From the NCBI GenBank assembly GCA_964416645.1, contig CAYQEZ010000004.1, positions 1-60,450 of the forward strand: DNA of 60,450 nucleotides, read 5' to 3'. Numbering within the stretch: position 1 is the stretch's first letter; each line of letters starts with the position of its first letter. The position numbers and the translations under genes are program-made. This DNA is from GCA-002282575 sp964416645 (GTDB taxonomy: Bacteria > Pseudomonadota > Gammaproteobacteria > Thiomicrospirales > Thiomicrospiraceae). The notes beneath the pieces are model-generated. The model saw only the letters and a program-made list of their open reading frames with translations. It made no database searches and had not been told where the DNA came from. Below, in pieces: positions 49,522 through 58,096 of the stretch.

Positions 49522-50457
49522 ATGACCGTGTCATCCGCCACCCCTAAGCACAATATTAAAACTTTCCAAGGACTCATTGCGGCTCTGCAAGAATTTTGGG
49601 CGCAACAAGGCTGTGTGGTGATTCAGCCTTACGATATGCCAATGGGTGCCGGTACCTTTCACTCAGCAACTTTCTTACGTGCTTTAGGGCCAGAGCCTTG
49701 GCGCACCGCCTATGTGCAGCCTTGTCGTCGTCCCACCGATGGACGTTATGGTGAAAACCCGAATCGTTTGCAGCATTACTATCAATTCCAAGTGTTGCTC
49801 AAGCCTTCACCCGATAACATCCAAGACTTGTACTTGCAGTCGCTGGAAATGATGGGTGTTGACCGTAAGGTGCATGATATCCGTTTTGTTGAAGACAACT
49901 GGGAATCACCCACATTAGGCGCTTGGGGGCTAGGTTGGGAAGTGTGGTTGAATGGTATGGAAGTGACGCAGTTTACTTATTTTCAACAAGTCGGTGGCTT
50001 AGAGTGTCGTCCTGTATCGGGTGAAATCACCTATGGTCTTGAGCGCATTGCCATGTATCTACAAGGTGTTGATAGTGTGTATGACCTAACTTGGGTTGAT
50101 GGTCCACAGGGCAAAGTGACTTACGGGGATGTCTTTCATCAAAATGAAGTTGAAATGTCTACCTACAACTTTGAACACGCCAATACCGATGTGCTTTTCA
50201 AAACCTTCGATGATTGCGAAACCGCCTTTAATTCCTTGATTAGCCAGAATTTACCCTTACCTGCTTATGAACAGGTGGTGCAAGCCTCACACAGTTTTAA
50301 CCTACTGGATGCGCGTAAAGCCATTTCGGTAACCGAACGTCAACGCTTTATTGGTCGGGTGCGTGCCATGGCCAAGCAAGTCGCCGAAGCCTATGTTGCT
50401 CGTCGCGAAGCTTTAGGTTTCCCCATGTGTAAAGTTGATGTGAAGGAGGCTGTGTAA
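49522..50457 (+). CDS. glyQ: Glycyl-tRNA synthetase alpha subunit
   Basis: Catalytic alpha subunit of the bacterial alpha2beta2 GlyRS. The 311-residue, full-length protein contains the class II motifs in FHSATFLRALGPEPWRTAYV and PCRRPTDGRYGENPNRLQHY, then WGLGWEVWLNGMEVTQFTYF and YGLERIAMYLQG. GGAG lies close before ATG 49522. Its stop overlaps the glyS start by one base, ensuring equal production. Confidence 0.97.
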   Translation: MTVSSATPKHNIKTFQGLIAALQEFWAQQGCVVIQPYDMPMGAGTFHSATFLRALGPEPWRTAYVQPCRRPTDGRYGENPNRLQHYYQFQVLLKPSPDNIQDLYLQSLEMMGVDRKVHDIRFVEDNWESPTLGAWGLGWEVWLNGMEVTQFTYFQQVGGLECRPVSGEITYGLERIAMYLQGVDSVYDLTWVDGPQGKVTYGDVFHQNEVEMSTYNFEHANTDVLFKTFDDCETAFNSLISQNLPLPAYEQVVQASHSFNLLDARKAISVTERQRFIGRVRAMAKQVAEAYVARREALGFPMCKVDVKEAV

Positions 50458-52511
50458 TGAAAGCCGATTTTTTAGTTGAAATTGCTACCGAAGAATTACC
50501 CCCTAAAGCCTTAAAGCGTTTAATGCAGGCTTTTGCCGATGGTATCGCTAAACAACTGGTTGCAGCTAACTTGGTGCACGGTGTTGTTGAAACTTTTGCC
50601 ACACCACGTCGCTTGGCGGTAAGAGTGCACGATTTGCAACTACAGCAAGAAGACCGTGTGCAAGAACGTCAAGGACCACCCAAATCACAAGCTTTTGATA
50701 AAGACGGTAATCCGAGTAAGGCACTGGAAGGTTTTGCGCGTACTAATGGTGTCACCATTACCGATTTAATCGAAGTCGATACGCCTAAGGGTGTGTGGAT
50801 GGCGGTGAAACAGGTGATTAAAGGCGGTCACACGCGCGATTTATTGCCTGCAATGGTGGAAAAAGCCCTGGCTGACCTGCCTATTCCCAAGCGTATGCGT
50901 TGGGGTGCGGGTGATGCGGAATTTGTGCGCCCTGTAAAACACGTTACCCTGTTGCTAGGTGAGGATGTGTTGCCTTGTCGCATTTTGGGTGTTGAATCAG
51001 CGCAAGTGAGTGTGGGTCATCGTGTCCATCATCCCGAGTTGGTGTTGCTAAAAGATGCAGCCAGTTATGAGCAAACCTTAGCGAAGGCTTTTGTTGTTGC
51101 CAGCTTCAATGCGCGTATGGATACCATTGTCGATTTGGTGCAAGCGGCAGCAAAAGATGCGGGCGTAATTGCTGAAATTGATCCTGAGTTGGTGGAAGAG
51201 GTTGCCGCTTTGGTTGAGTGGCCGAGCGCTGTTACTTGTCGTTTTGAAGAAGACTTTTTGCAAGTACCGCAAGAGTGTTTGATTTCAACCATGAAAGCCA
51301 ATCAAAAATATTTTCATACCGTCGATGCGCAAGGTAAATTAACGCCAGTATTTATTGTCATTACCAATATCAATAGTACTGATGTGGCGCAAATTCGTGA
51401 AGGCAATGAGAAGGTGGTGCGCCCACGTTTATCTGATGCACGCTTTTTCTGGCAACAAGACTTAAAGCATTCGATGGAAGCTTGGCTACAACCGCTAAAA
51501 ACGGTCATTTTCCAGAAAGATTTAGGCAGTGTCTTCGATAAGGTCGAACGCATTGAAACCCTAGCGGCGGCGATGGCGAAACAGCTAGGTTCATCACCTG
51601 AATTGGCGGGGCGTGCGGCGCGTCTGTCTAAGTGTGATCTCATGTCAGCGATGGTGGGAGAGTTCCCCGAATTGCAAGGCATTATGGGGCGTTATTATGC
51701 CTTGCAAGCCAATGAAGATGTCGATGTTGCCTATGCCATTGAGCAACACTATTGGCCAAAAGGGGGTGGAGCTGAACTGCCGACCAATTCTGTTGCGCAA
51801 GCGGTTTCCTTGGCGGATAAATTTGATACGCTCACGGGTATTTTTTATGCGGGCATGATTCCAACAGGGGATAAAGACCCCTTTGCGCTACGTCGTGCCG
51901 CCTTGGGCATTGTACGTATTGCTGTTGAATCGCAACTGGCAATCGATATTGATTACTGGGTGCGTGAAGCTTTAGCGCTGCATAATCCAGTAGTTAATGC
52001 TGATTTGGTTGCACAAATCGTCGATTTCGTTATGGCACGTTTCAAAGGCTATGTGGTCGAAACGGGTGTTAAACCCGAATGGTTTGAAGCGGTGCGAGCT
52101 GTTGCATCGGCGCAACCGCTTGATATGTGGCGTCGCTTACAAGCGGTTGAGCGTTTTGTTCAATTGCCCGAAGCACAAGCCTTGGCGGCTGCTAACAAGC
52201 GTATTGGCAATATCCTGAAAAAATCCGCTGTTAGTCATGCCAGTGTGAATACAGCGCTGTTGCAAGCAGGTGCAGAGCAACAACTTTGGTTGGCCTTGTG
52301 TGATATTGAAGTTGAAGCGCAAGCCGATTTTACTCAAGGAAATTATGCGCAAGTGTTGCAAACATTATCTGCATTGCGCGAGCCAGCCGATGCTTTCTTT
52401 GCCGATGTAATGGTGAATGTGGAAGACGAGGCACTACGTAACAATCGGTTAGCAATATTGGCTTCGGCGCATCAGTTAATGAGTTTAGTTGCGGATATTG
52501 GTCAACTGTAA
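50457..52511 (+). CDS. glyS: Glycyl-tRNA synthetase beta subunit
   Basis: A 684-residue beta subunit that binds tRNA-Gly. It opens with ADFLVEIATEELPPKALKRL and has the conserved VAATFATPRRLAVRV-like stretch, VGHRVHHPE, a degenerate HD-type core (LSKCDLMSAMVGEFPELQG), TGDKDPFALRRAALGIVRI and a C-terminal DALR-like anticodon region ending FFADVMVN. It is coupled to glyQ. A structured gap of 279 bases follows. Confidence 0.97.
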   Translation: MKADFLVEIATEELPPKALKRLMQAFADGIAKQLVAANLVHGVVETFATPRRLAVRVHDLQLQQEDRVQERQGPPKSQAFDKDGNPSKALEGFARTNGVTITDLIEVDTPKGVWMAVKQVIKGGHTRDLLPAMVEKALADLPIPKRMRWGAGDAEFVRPVKHVTLLLGEDVLPCRILGVESAQVSVGHRVHHPELVLLKDAASYEQTLAKAFVVASFNARMDTIVDLVQAAAKDAGVIAEIDPELVEEVAALVEWPSAVTCRFEEDFLQVPQECLISTMKANQKYFHTVDAQGKLTPVFIVITNINSTDVAQIREGNEKVVRPRLSDARFFWQQDLKHSMEAWLQPLKTVIFQKDLGSVFDKVERIETLAAAMAKQLGSSPELAGRAARLSKCDLMSAMVGEFPELQGIMGRYYALQANEDVDVAYAIEQHYWPKGGGAELPTNSVAQAVSLADKFDTLTGIFYAGMIPTGDKDPFALRRAALGIVRIAVESQLAIDIDYWVREALALHNPVVNADLVAQIVDFVMARFKGYVVETGVKPEWFEAVRAVASAQPLDMWRRLQAVERFVQLPEAQALAAANKRIGNILKKSAVSHASVNTALLQAGAEQQLWLALCDIEVEAQADFTQGNYAQVLQTLSALREPADAFFADVMVNVEDEALRNNRLAILASAHQLMSLVADIGQL

Positions 52512-52533
52512 TATAGTGATTTTGTCGATGCGC

Positions 52534-52575
52534 TGTTGATATGAATTAGGTGTTTTTGTCTAATTCTTGTCAACA
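52534..52575. terminator. Hairpin after glyS
   Basis: TGTTGA/TCAACA (52534-52539, 52570-52575) and GAATTAG/CTAATTC (52543-52549, 52560-52566) stack around a T-rich loop. Likely marks the end of the glyQS transcript, though no clean T run follows. Confidence 0.5.
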
Positions 52576-52598
52576 ATCTATCGCACGATTCTATATTA

Positions 52599-52770
52599 GG
52601 GCACCTCTAATAACCCAATGGGTAGGAAGTTTCTGCTTACGCAGCACTAAAGTGTGAAGGAAGGGGTTGCTAAAAATAGCATGTAACACAGTGATAAAAC
52701 CCCTTCTTTCAGCTAAAAAATAAACTTGGGAAGTCTAAAAACAAGCGAAGCGAGGTTTTTAGATGTTCCC
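52599..52770. repeat. MITE-like composite palindromic element (includes copy C)
   Basis: The left end GGGCACCTCTAATAAC matches the inverted right end GGGAACATCTAAAAAC at 13 of 16 positions. Inside, GAAGGGGTT/AACCCCTTC (52660-52668, 52698-52706) pair. The right 43 bases (52728-52770) are themselves a hairpin, GGGAAGTCTAAAAAC around AAGCGAAGCGAG, related to copies at 21291 and 30101. It has no coding capacity. The bases 52771-52790 hold the ribosome site of the next gene. Confidence 0.55.
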
Positions 52771-52790
52771 ATTAATAAGAGGTAACGCCC

Positions 52791-53597
52791 ATGAAACAAC
52801 TACTGAAGAGTATCATTGCCACCAGTACCTTAATGTTGGCTATTCCTGCGTTAGCGGCGACTCAGCTGACTTGGTATGGTCATTCAACCTACAAAATTGT
52901 GACCCCATCGGGTAAAACCGTCCTGATCGATCCTTGGATCAATAATCCGACTAATCCGAATGCCAAGAAAGACATGGACGCTTTAGATGACGTAAGTCTG
53001 ATTTTGGCAACTCATGGACATTTCGATCACATTGCTGATGCGACCAAAATTGCGGAAAACAATCCAACCGCTATGTTGGTTTCGACCTTAGAATTGGGTA
53101 AGGCAATGGTAAAACACATGAAGTTCCCCGAAGGTCAGTTCAATATGGGCACAGCAGGTTTTCCTGGTGGTGAAATTAGCTTGTTAGATGGCGAAGTGAA
53201 AGTGGGTTTTGTGCCTGCGGTTCATGGTGGGTCAGTGGAGCTAGAAAATGGCGAGCTAAAAGAAGCGGGTATTGCCGTGGGTTTTGTTGTTTCTATCAAG
53301 AACGGCCCACGCTTTTACCACACTGGCGATACCGACTTATTCTCGGACATGAAGTTGGTGAATGAGTTTGGTAAAATTGATGCCATGTTAGTCGCTATTG
53401 GTGACCGTTTCACCATGGGGCCAGAGCGTGCTGCCGAAGCGGTGAAATTGGTGAATCCGAAAATGGCGATTCCAAACCACTATGGTACCTTTAACATTTT
53501 ACCTGGCACGCCCGAAGACTTTGCCAAGGCGCTGAAAAAACGTGGTGCTAAAGCGAATCTGAAAGTAATGAAAGTGGGTGAAACGATTAAATTCTAA
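52791..53597 (+). CDS. Periplasmic metallo-beta-lactamase-fold hydrolase (UPF0173-like)
   Basis: A 268-residue protein with a signal peptide (cut after ALAA, about residue 23). The metal motif THGHFDH (74-80) and the later AVHGG, YHTGDTDLF and PNHYGTF match the UPF0173/UlaG-like branch of the metallo-beta-lactamase fold. Most members are cytoplasmic, so the export signal is notable. The substrate is unknown; the lack of class B lactamase context argues against resistance. AAGAGGT precedes ATG 52791. A terminator follows at 53613. Confidence 0.85.
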   Translation: MKQLLKSIIATSTLMLAIPALAATQLTWYGHSTYKIVTPSGKTVLIDPWINNPTNPNAKKDMDALDDVSLILATHGHFDHIADATKIAENNPTAMLVSTLELGKAMVKHMKFPEGQFNMGTAGFPGGEISLLDGEVKVGFVPAVHGGSVELENGELKEAGIAVGFVVSIKNGPRFYHTGDTDLFSDMKLVNEFGKIDAMLVAIGDRFTMGPERAAEAVKLVNPKMAIPNHYGTFNILPGTPEDFAKALKKRGAKANLKVMKVGETIKF

Positions 53598-53612
53598 TCT
53601 GATTGATACGCA

Positions 53613-53643
53613 CAAAAAAGCCCAGCAAGTTTCTGGGTTTTTT
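53613..53643 (+). terminator. Rho-independent terminator after the hydrolase gene
   Basis: AAAAAGCCCAG and CTGGGTTTTTT pair (one G-T) around CAAGTTT and end in a T run. The A run on the left also allows use by the convergent minus-strand gene at 53645. Confidence 0.85.
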
Positions 53644-53644
53644 A

Positions 53645-53896
53645 TTACACGTTAATGAAAAACAGCTTCATTAAAATAGCACCTGTACCCGCTAACACTA
53701 ACCCCATCATCCATTTCATAACCAGCATCTCATTCTTGAGTTCTTGAATGTCTTGTTTGGTGACCAGTCTTACATCTGTTGCACTGTCTATGGCCAGGGA
53801 TTGTGCCTCTGCTAAGGCTTCAGCTTGGCTGTCACTAAAACCAGCGGTTTTTAGCGTCTTAACAAATTTTAATGTATCGAAAGTTAGGGTGCTCAT
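53645..53896 (-). CDS. DUF1640-like small coiled-coil membrane protein (paralogue 1)
   Basis: An 83-residue protein: MSTLTFDTLKFVKTLKTAGF, an Ala/Glu-rich helix (DSQAEALAEAQSLA), a short coil KQDIQELKNEM and one C-terminal transmembrane helix. The same design occurs at 57677-58084 and 58097-58366 with a near-identical N-terminal FDTLKFVxTLKxAG signature. This resembles the DUF1640/CCDC90 family, whose mitochondrial members sit in the inner membrane near the calcium uniporter. The bacterial function is unknown. It lies alone between a hydrolase gene and purK. Confidence 0.75.
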   Translation of the reverse strand: MSTLTFDTLKFVKTLKTAGFSDSQAEALAEAQSLAIDSATDVRLVTKQDIQELKNEMLVMKWMMGLVLAGTGAILMKLFFINV

Positions 53897-53936
53897 TATC
53901 TACTACTCACTTTTTGTAACATGTGAATTGAATATA

Positions 53937-55028
53937 TCATAGTTTTAACAGTTGTTGCACCCGTTCAATCGTCTGCTGTAGTTCTGTCTCGCTGTTAGCG
54001 GTAACATTAATGTGACCTAGCTTGCGGCCTGCGCGCGGTGCTTTATCGTATAAATGCACTTGCGCGTGTGGCACACTTAAGGCTTGTTGCCAGTTACCTA
54101 ATTCGCCAATCAGGTTAAGCATGGCACAAGCGTTAACCGACAGACCGGCATCCCCTAAAGGTAACCCGAGTAGCGCGCGACAATGATTCTCGAATTGATC
54201 TGTCCAAGCACCATCTTGACTCCAGTGTCCCGAGTTGTGTACACGCGGTGCCATTTCATTCACCACCAGTCCGCTTTCGGTGTCGAATAGCTCTAACGCC
54301 ATCACGCCGACATAATCCAAGGCATCCATAATGGCTTGTACCATCGCTTGCGCTCGTGCGTTGGTTTCGGTGCTAACCGCTGGAGCAGGGGCGAGCGTAA
54401 CCCGTAAAATACCGTCTTGATGTTGGTTTTCCACTAAGGGATAAAACACCGTTTTGCCTTGAGCATCACGAACAGCCACTATCGACAACTCACGTTGAAA
54501 ACGCACAAAGCCTTCTAAAATCAGTTCGCGATGACCGATGCTGTCCCAAGCGGAAATGACATCATCCTGCGAGCGTAATACCGCTTGTCCTTTGCCGTCA
54601 TAGCCTTCGGTAGTCGTTTTGAGTACCGCGGGTAGCCCAATGCTTTCCACTGCTGCTTGCAGTTCCGCTAGGCTGTTGACAATGGCAAAAGGGGCAGTTT
54701 GGATGCCGAGCGAACGAAATAGTGTTTTTTCGCGTCCACGATGCTGGGCGGTAAATAAGGCCTTGGCTGGCGGAAAAACGGGTTTGTGTTGCGCGATTTG
54801 TTCAACCAGCCCAACGGGGGTATTTTCCGACTCAAAAGTAACCACATCGACACTGTCGATAAAGGCTTGCAACTGATGTTGATGATACAGCTTGCCTAAT
54901 GTTTCGCTGGTTGAGCTAGGTACATCTTCATAAAAGGCAAAACGCGCCCCTAAGCGTGTTCCCGCCAAGGCCAGCATCCGACCGAGCTGACCTGCACCAA
55001 TGACACCAATAACAGGACCGATAATCAT
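53937..55028 (-). CDS. purK: N5-carboxyaminoimidazole ribonucleotide synthase
   Basis: ATP-grasp enzyme that carboxylates aminoimidazole ribotide, a purine pathway step. The 363-residue protein begins IGVIGAGQLGRMLALAG (8-24) and has TFESENTPVG, KTTTEGYDGKGQAVL and VMALELFDTESGLVVNEMAPR-type motifs (the last in two parts around residues 240-265), then HNSGHW. It follows purE by 10 bases and works with it in sequence. Confidence 0.96.
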   Translation of the reverse strand: MIIGPVIGVIGAGQLGRMLALAGTRLGARFAFYEDVPSSTSETLGKLYHQHQLQAFIDSVDVVTFESENTPVGLVEQIAQHKPVFPPAKALFTAQHRGREKTLFRSLGIQTAPFAIVNSLAELQAAVESIGLPAVLKTTTEGYDGKGQAVLRSQDDVISAWDSIGHRELILEGFVRFQRELSIVAVRDAQGKTVFYPLVENQHQDGILRVTLAPAPAVSTETNARAQAMVQAIMDALDYVGVMALELFDTESGLVVNEMAPRVHNSGHWSQDGAWTDQFENHCRALLGLPLGDAGLSVNACAMLNLIGELGNWQQALSVPHAQVHLYDKAPRAGRKLGHINVTANSETELQQTIERVQQLLKL

Positions 55029-55038
55029 GCTCTAAGAC

Positions 55039-55527
55039 TCACAGGTTAGGGTCGGGTTGCGCTAACACCGCATCGGTTTGCGCTTGCCGAAAGGCATTCA
55101 GTTTAACCGCTATGGTTTCATCATTAGTGCCTAAAATTTGCGCGGCCAAAATGCCCGCATTTTTAGCGCCCGCATCACCAATCGCTAAAGTCGCCACGGG
55201 GACACCGCCGGGCATTTGCACAATCGACAATAACGAATCCCAGCCCGATAAGGCTTTAGATTGTACTGGCACGCCTAAAACCGGCAAGCGCGTCATGCTG
55301 GCAACCATGCCTGGTAAGTGAGCCGCACCGCCTGCACCCGCAATAACCACTTTTAAGCCACGATCAGCAGCTGATTTTGCATACTCAACCAACAAATCGG
55401 GCGTGCGATGTGCCGATACCACTTTCGTTTCATAAGCGATGCCAAATTGCTCCAGCATGATTGCCGCTTGTTGCATGGTCGGCCAGTCCGATTGCGAGCC
55501 CATAATAATTCCGACTTGAGGTGTCAT
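55039..55527 (-). CDS. purE: N5-carboxyaminoimidazole ribonucleotide mutase
   Basis: Moves the carboxyl group of N5-CAIR to carbon 4 to give CAIR. The 162-residue protein of class I PurE shows GIIMGSQSDWPTM (6-18), SAHRTPDLL and AGAGGAAHLPGMVAS. A TATAAT on the minus strand (55566-55561) may be its -10 box; no PurR site was recognised in the 81 bases upstream. It is the first gene of the purEK operon. Confidence 0.96.
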   Translation of the reverse strand: MTPQVGIIMGSQSDWPTMQQAAIMLEQFGIAYETKVVSAHRTPDLLVEYAKSAADRGLKVVIAGAGGAAHLPGMVASMTRLPVLGVPVQSKALSGWDSLLSIVQMPGGVPVATLAIGDAGAKNAGILAAQILGTNDETIAVKLNAFRQAQTDAVLAQPDPNL

Positions 55528-55608
55528 AGCGTCATCACATCATACAAAAAATAAAAGGTTATTATAATGGCAATGAGGGTAAACGGCACGGCGAATTTTG
55601 AGTGGTGA

Positions 55609-55782
55609 TTAGTTTAACCGCTGAAAACTCGCCTGCCATCCTGCTAATAAATACACGCCTGCAATGCCTTGTTGCATCACCGTCTTAAACGCTTGCCAGT
55701 CTTGTGCCAGTGTGGGCGAAGAACAGAGCGACGCTACCGCAAGACTGCTTGCCAGTGAGACTAAATATAAAGGTGGCTTCAT
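55609..55782 (-). CDS. 57-residue exported microprotein coupled to mntR
   Basis: This short frame starts at an ATG that overlaps the mntR stop (ATGA, 55779-55782). Its first 26 residues, opening MKPPLYLVSLASSLAVASLC, are a good signal peptide cut after SPTLA. The mature part is about 31 residues, begins QDWQAFKTVMQQG, then has a hydrophobic AGVYLLAGWQASF and ends RLN. I recognise no family. Four-base overlap with a manganese regulator suggests co-expression and perhaps a role in envelope manganese handling; that is inference. Confidence 0.6.
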   Translation of the reverse strand: MKPPLYLVSLASSLAVASLCSSPTLAQDWQAFKTVMQQGIAGVYLLAGWQASFQRLN

Positions 55783-56219
55783 TGTTTTTCTCGAACTAAA
55801 AACGCCTCGAAAGCGGCGAGGGTAACGGCACTGATATGATGCTCCATCCCCTCGGCATCTGCTAGCGCAGTTTCTTCATCCACCCCTAATGCCATTAACA
55901 CCTTAGCCACTACCTGATGACGATGGCGTGATTCAGCCGCTAAGTCTTCACCCGTGGGCGTTAAAAAAATACCACGATAGGGCTTGGTATTAATTAAGCC
56001 TTCTTTTTGTAAGCGGTTAATGGTTTTGACCACTGTGGCATGACTGACACCTAAGCGTTTGGCGACATCGACCGAACGCGCTTCGCCTTCGCTGGCAATT
56101 AAATCGGAAATCAGTTCGACATAATCTTGTGCTGTCGCCGCACTGCGGGCATTGCGAGCTTGTTGGAAACGGGCTGCTTGCGCTTGCTCATTCGGGAGGG
56201 TTTCGGGTGTATTTTTCAT
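55779..56219 (-). CDS. mntR: Manganese-responsive regulator MntR
   Basis: A 146-residue DtxR/MntR-family repressor. After a 30-residue flexible N terminus, as in the E. coli type, comes a winged helix (about 32-95, SVDVAKRLGVSHATVVKTIN) and a dimerisation helix region with metal ligands EGMEHHIS (about 124-131) and a His-rich SRHRHQVV. It should repress mntH when Mn(II) is high. It is divergent from mntH across 104 bases that hold an MntR-box-like palindrome. The start ATG 56219 has no clear ribosome site. Confidence 0.92.
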   Translation of the reverse strand: MKNTPETLPNEQAQAARFQQARNARSAATAQDYVELISDLIASEGEARSVDVAKRLGVSHATVVKTINRLQKEGLINTKPYRGIFLTPTGEDLAAESRHRHQVVAKVLMALGVDEETALADAEGMEHHISAVTLAAFEAFLVREKQ

Positions 56220-56252
56220 CTAAATAGACCATAAATGTTAATTGCTGTTGTA

Positions 56253-56274
56253 AATTGTAGCCAAGGCTGTAAAA
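56253..56274. promoter_or_regulatory. MntR operator and mntH promoter
   Basis: TTGTAGCCAAGGCTGTAA resembles, from memory, the E. coli mntH box core TAGCAAAGGCTA. It overlaps a candidate mntH promoter, TTGTAA (56248-56253), 16 bases, TAAAAT (56270-56275), and would also cover upstream promoter bases for mntR. Confidence 0.6.
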
Positions 56275-56323
56275 TAAAGCCAGTAAAAAAATTTATTGAC
56301 GTTTCGATTAAAGAATTCATGTT

Positions 56324-57628
56324 ATGTCTGCACCGCAAGAACAGTTAAGTTTGCCCGAGTCTCATCGCTCGGTCGTCATTCCGCAAGGATCAAGCCGTCG
56401 TCGCTTGTGGGTGTTTATGGGACCCGCTTTTTTGGTGGCGGTTGGCTATATGGACCCCGGAAATTGGGCGACAGGACTGGCAGCTGGATCGGCTTATGGT
56501 TACGCCTTATTGTCGGTGGTGCTTATTGCCAGTCTAATGGCGATGGTGTTGCAAGTGCTTACCGCACGCTTGGGTATTGCTACTGGGCAAGACTTGGCGC
56601 AACTCTGTCGTCGTCGTTACAGCCCTCGCACCACTTGGGGCTTGTGGATTATGGCTGAACTGGCGGTGATTGCTACCGATCTGGCCGAACTGATCGGTAG
56701 TGCCATTGCCTTGCACTTGTTGTTTGGTATCCCGATGGTGGCGGGAATTTTAATTACCGTGTTCGATGTGTTCTTGTTGCTGATGTTGCAACAAAAAGGC
56801 TTTCGTTTAATTGAAGCGGTGGTGATTACGCTGATGACCACCATTAGCCTTTCCTTTGCTATTGAACTCTGGTGGTCGTCGCCCAACTGGACAGAAGCAG
56901 CAGCAGGGCTAATGCCAACAACGGCCTTATTTTCTAATAACGAGATGCTTTACCTTGCCTTGGGTATTTTGGGTGCAACCATTATGCCGCACAACCTCTA
57001 TTTACATTCCGCTTTAGTTCACACGCGTGACTTTGCCAGCGACGATGATGCAAAACGCGAAGCCATGCGCTATGCCACCATCGACACCCTTGTCGCCTTA
57101 ACCATTGCCTTCTTTATTAATGCTGCCATTGTCGTGTTGGCCGCTTCGGTGTTTTATGTCAATGGAAAACATGAAGTTGCTGAAATTCAAGATGCCTACC
57201 AGTTATTAGCGCCCATGTTGGGTGCCAGTGCGGCTTCGACCTTGTTTGCTGTGGCTTTACTTGCTTCGGGACAAAACGCCACACTTACCGCCACCTTGGC
57301 AGGGCAGGTAGTAATGGAAGGCTTTTTGAATATTCGTTTGCCTGCTTGGAAGCGCCGTTTGCTCACGCGCGGTTTGGCGATAGTGCCCGCGGTGTTGGTT
57401 GCTTGGTGGTTTGGTGTCAGTGGTACAGCGCAGTTATTGGTGCTCAGTCAGGTTATTCTGAGTTTACAACTGCCGTTCGCGCTCGTTCCTTTGTGGATGA
57501 TGACCAAAGATCGTGATTTAATGGGCAATTTTGTTAATCCGTTGTGGTTAACACTGCTAACAGGGGTCATTACCAGCATCATTATTGTGTTGAATATCTT
57601 GTTGTTGTGGAACTTCTTTTTTGAATAG
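56324..57628 (+). CDS. mntH: Nramp-type manganese/proton symporter
   Basis: A 434-residue inner-membrane transporter with 11 hydrophobic helices. Helix 1 carries GYMDPGNWATGLAAGS with the metal-binding DPGN, and helix 6 carries LGATIMPHNLYLHSA with MPH, the diagnostic pair of Nramp proteins. It imports Mn(II), and probably Fe(II), with protons. ATG 56324 has only a weak ribosome site. Divergent mntR and the operator between them imply repression at high manganese. Two DUF1640-like genes follow on the same strand. Confidence 0.96.
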   Translation: MSAPQEQLSLPESHRSVVIPQGSSRRRLWVFMGPAFLVAVGYMDPGNWATGLAAGSAYGYALLSVVLIASLMAMVLQVLTARLGIATGQDLAQLCRRRYSPRTTWGLWIMAELAVIATDLAELIGSAIALHLLFGIPMVAGILITVFDVFLLLMLQQKGFRLIEAVVITLMTTISLSFAIELWWSSPNWTEAAAGLMPTTALFSNNEMLYLALGILGATIMPHNLYLHSALVHTRDFASDDDAKREAMRYATIDTLVALTIAFFINAAIVVLAASVFYVNGKHEVAEIQDAYQLLAPMLGASAASTLFAVALLASGQNATLTATLAGQVVMEGFLNIRLPAWKRRLLTRGLAIVPAVLVAWWFGVSGTAQLLVLSQVILSLQLPFALVPLWMMTKDRDLMGNFVNPLWLTLLTGVITSIIIVLNILLLWNFFFE

Positions 57629-57676
57629 GATAAAAGGGTTATAATAACGCAAGCCTTTTCGTGAGCAGGAAAAACT

Positions 57677-58084
57677 ATGAGCACCATCACCTTCGATACC
57701 TTTGAATTTAACAAAACTTTGCGCGAAGCTGGGTTTGATGAAAAACAAGCCGAAGCGCTGACTCGAGCGCAAGTCAAGTCGATGGAGCAAACACATCGCG
57801 AAGCCGATTATGTGTCGCGTGTCGAATTGAAAACCGATGTTAATGACTTGCGTAAAGATATGCAAGGCTTAGAAACAGGGTTGCGTAAGGACATGCAAGC
57901 CATGGAACAAGGCATTCGTAAAGATATGGTGAACATGGAACAGGGTATTCGTAAAGATATGCAAACCATGGAAGAACGCATTACGGCAACCATTTATAAG
58001 GCCATTCTGTGGCAAACCTTCGCTATTGCAGGTTTCATGGCTGGTATATTCGCATTAGCGGCCAAACTGTTTTTGCCTAGCTAA
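57677..58084 (+). CDS. DUF1640-like coiled-coil membrane protein with 11-residue repeats (paralogue 2)
   Basis: A 135-residue protein sharing STITFDTFEFNKTLREAGF with paralogues 1 and 3. Its coil is expanded by four tandem 11-residue units of the form [L/I]RKDMQxMEQG. In the DNA, CGTAARGAYATG recurs at 57851, 57884, 57917 and 57950, a 33-base period. One transmembrane helix closes the protein (WQTFAIAGFMAGIFALAAKL). Hendecad repeats favour a right-handed, trimer-like coiled coil. Function unknown. A TATAAT at 57639-57644 may be its own -10 box. AGGAAAA precedes the ATG. Confidence 0.78.
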   Translation: MSTITFDTFEFNKTLREAGFDEKQAEALTRAQVKSMEQTHREADYVSRVELKTDVNDLRKDMQGLETGLRKDMQAMEQGIRKDMVNMEQGIRKDMQTMEERITATIYKAILWQTFAIAGFMAGIFALAAKLFLPS

Positions 58085-58096
58085 AAGGAAGAAAGC

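Noticed and set aside
57851..57965. CRISPR-like 33-base period
   Set aside because: The repeats are in frame, diverge at third positions and encode 11-residue coil units; there are no spacers.
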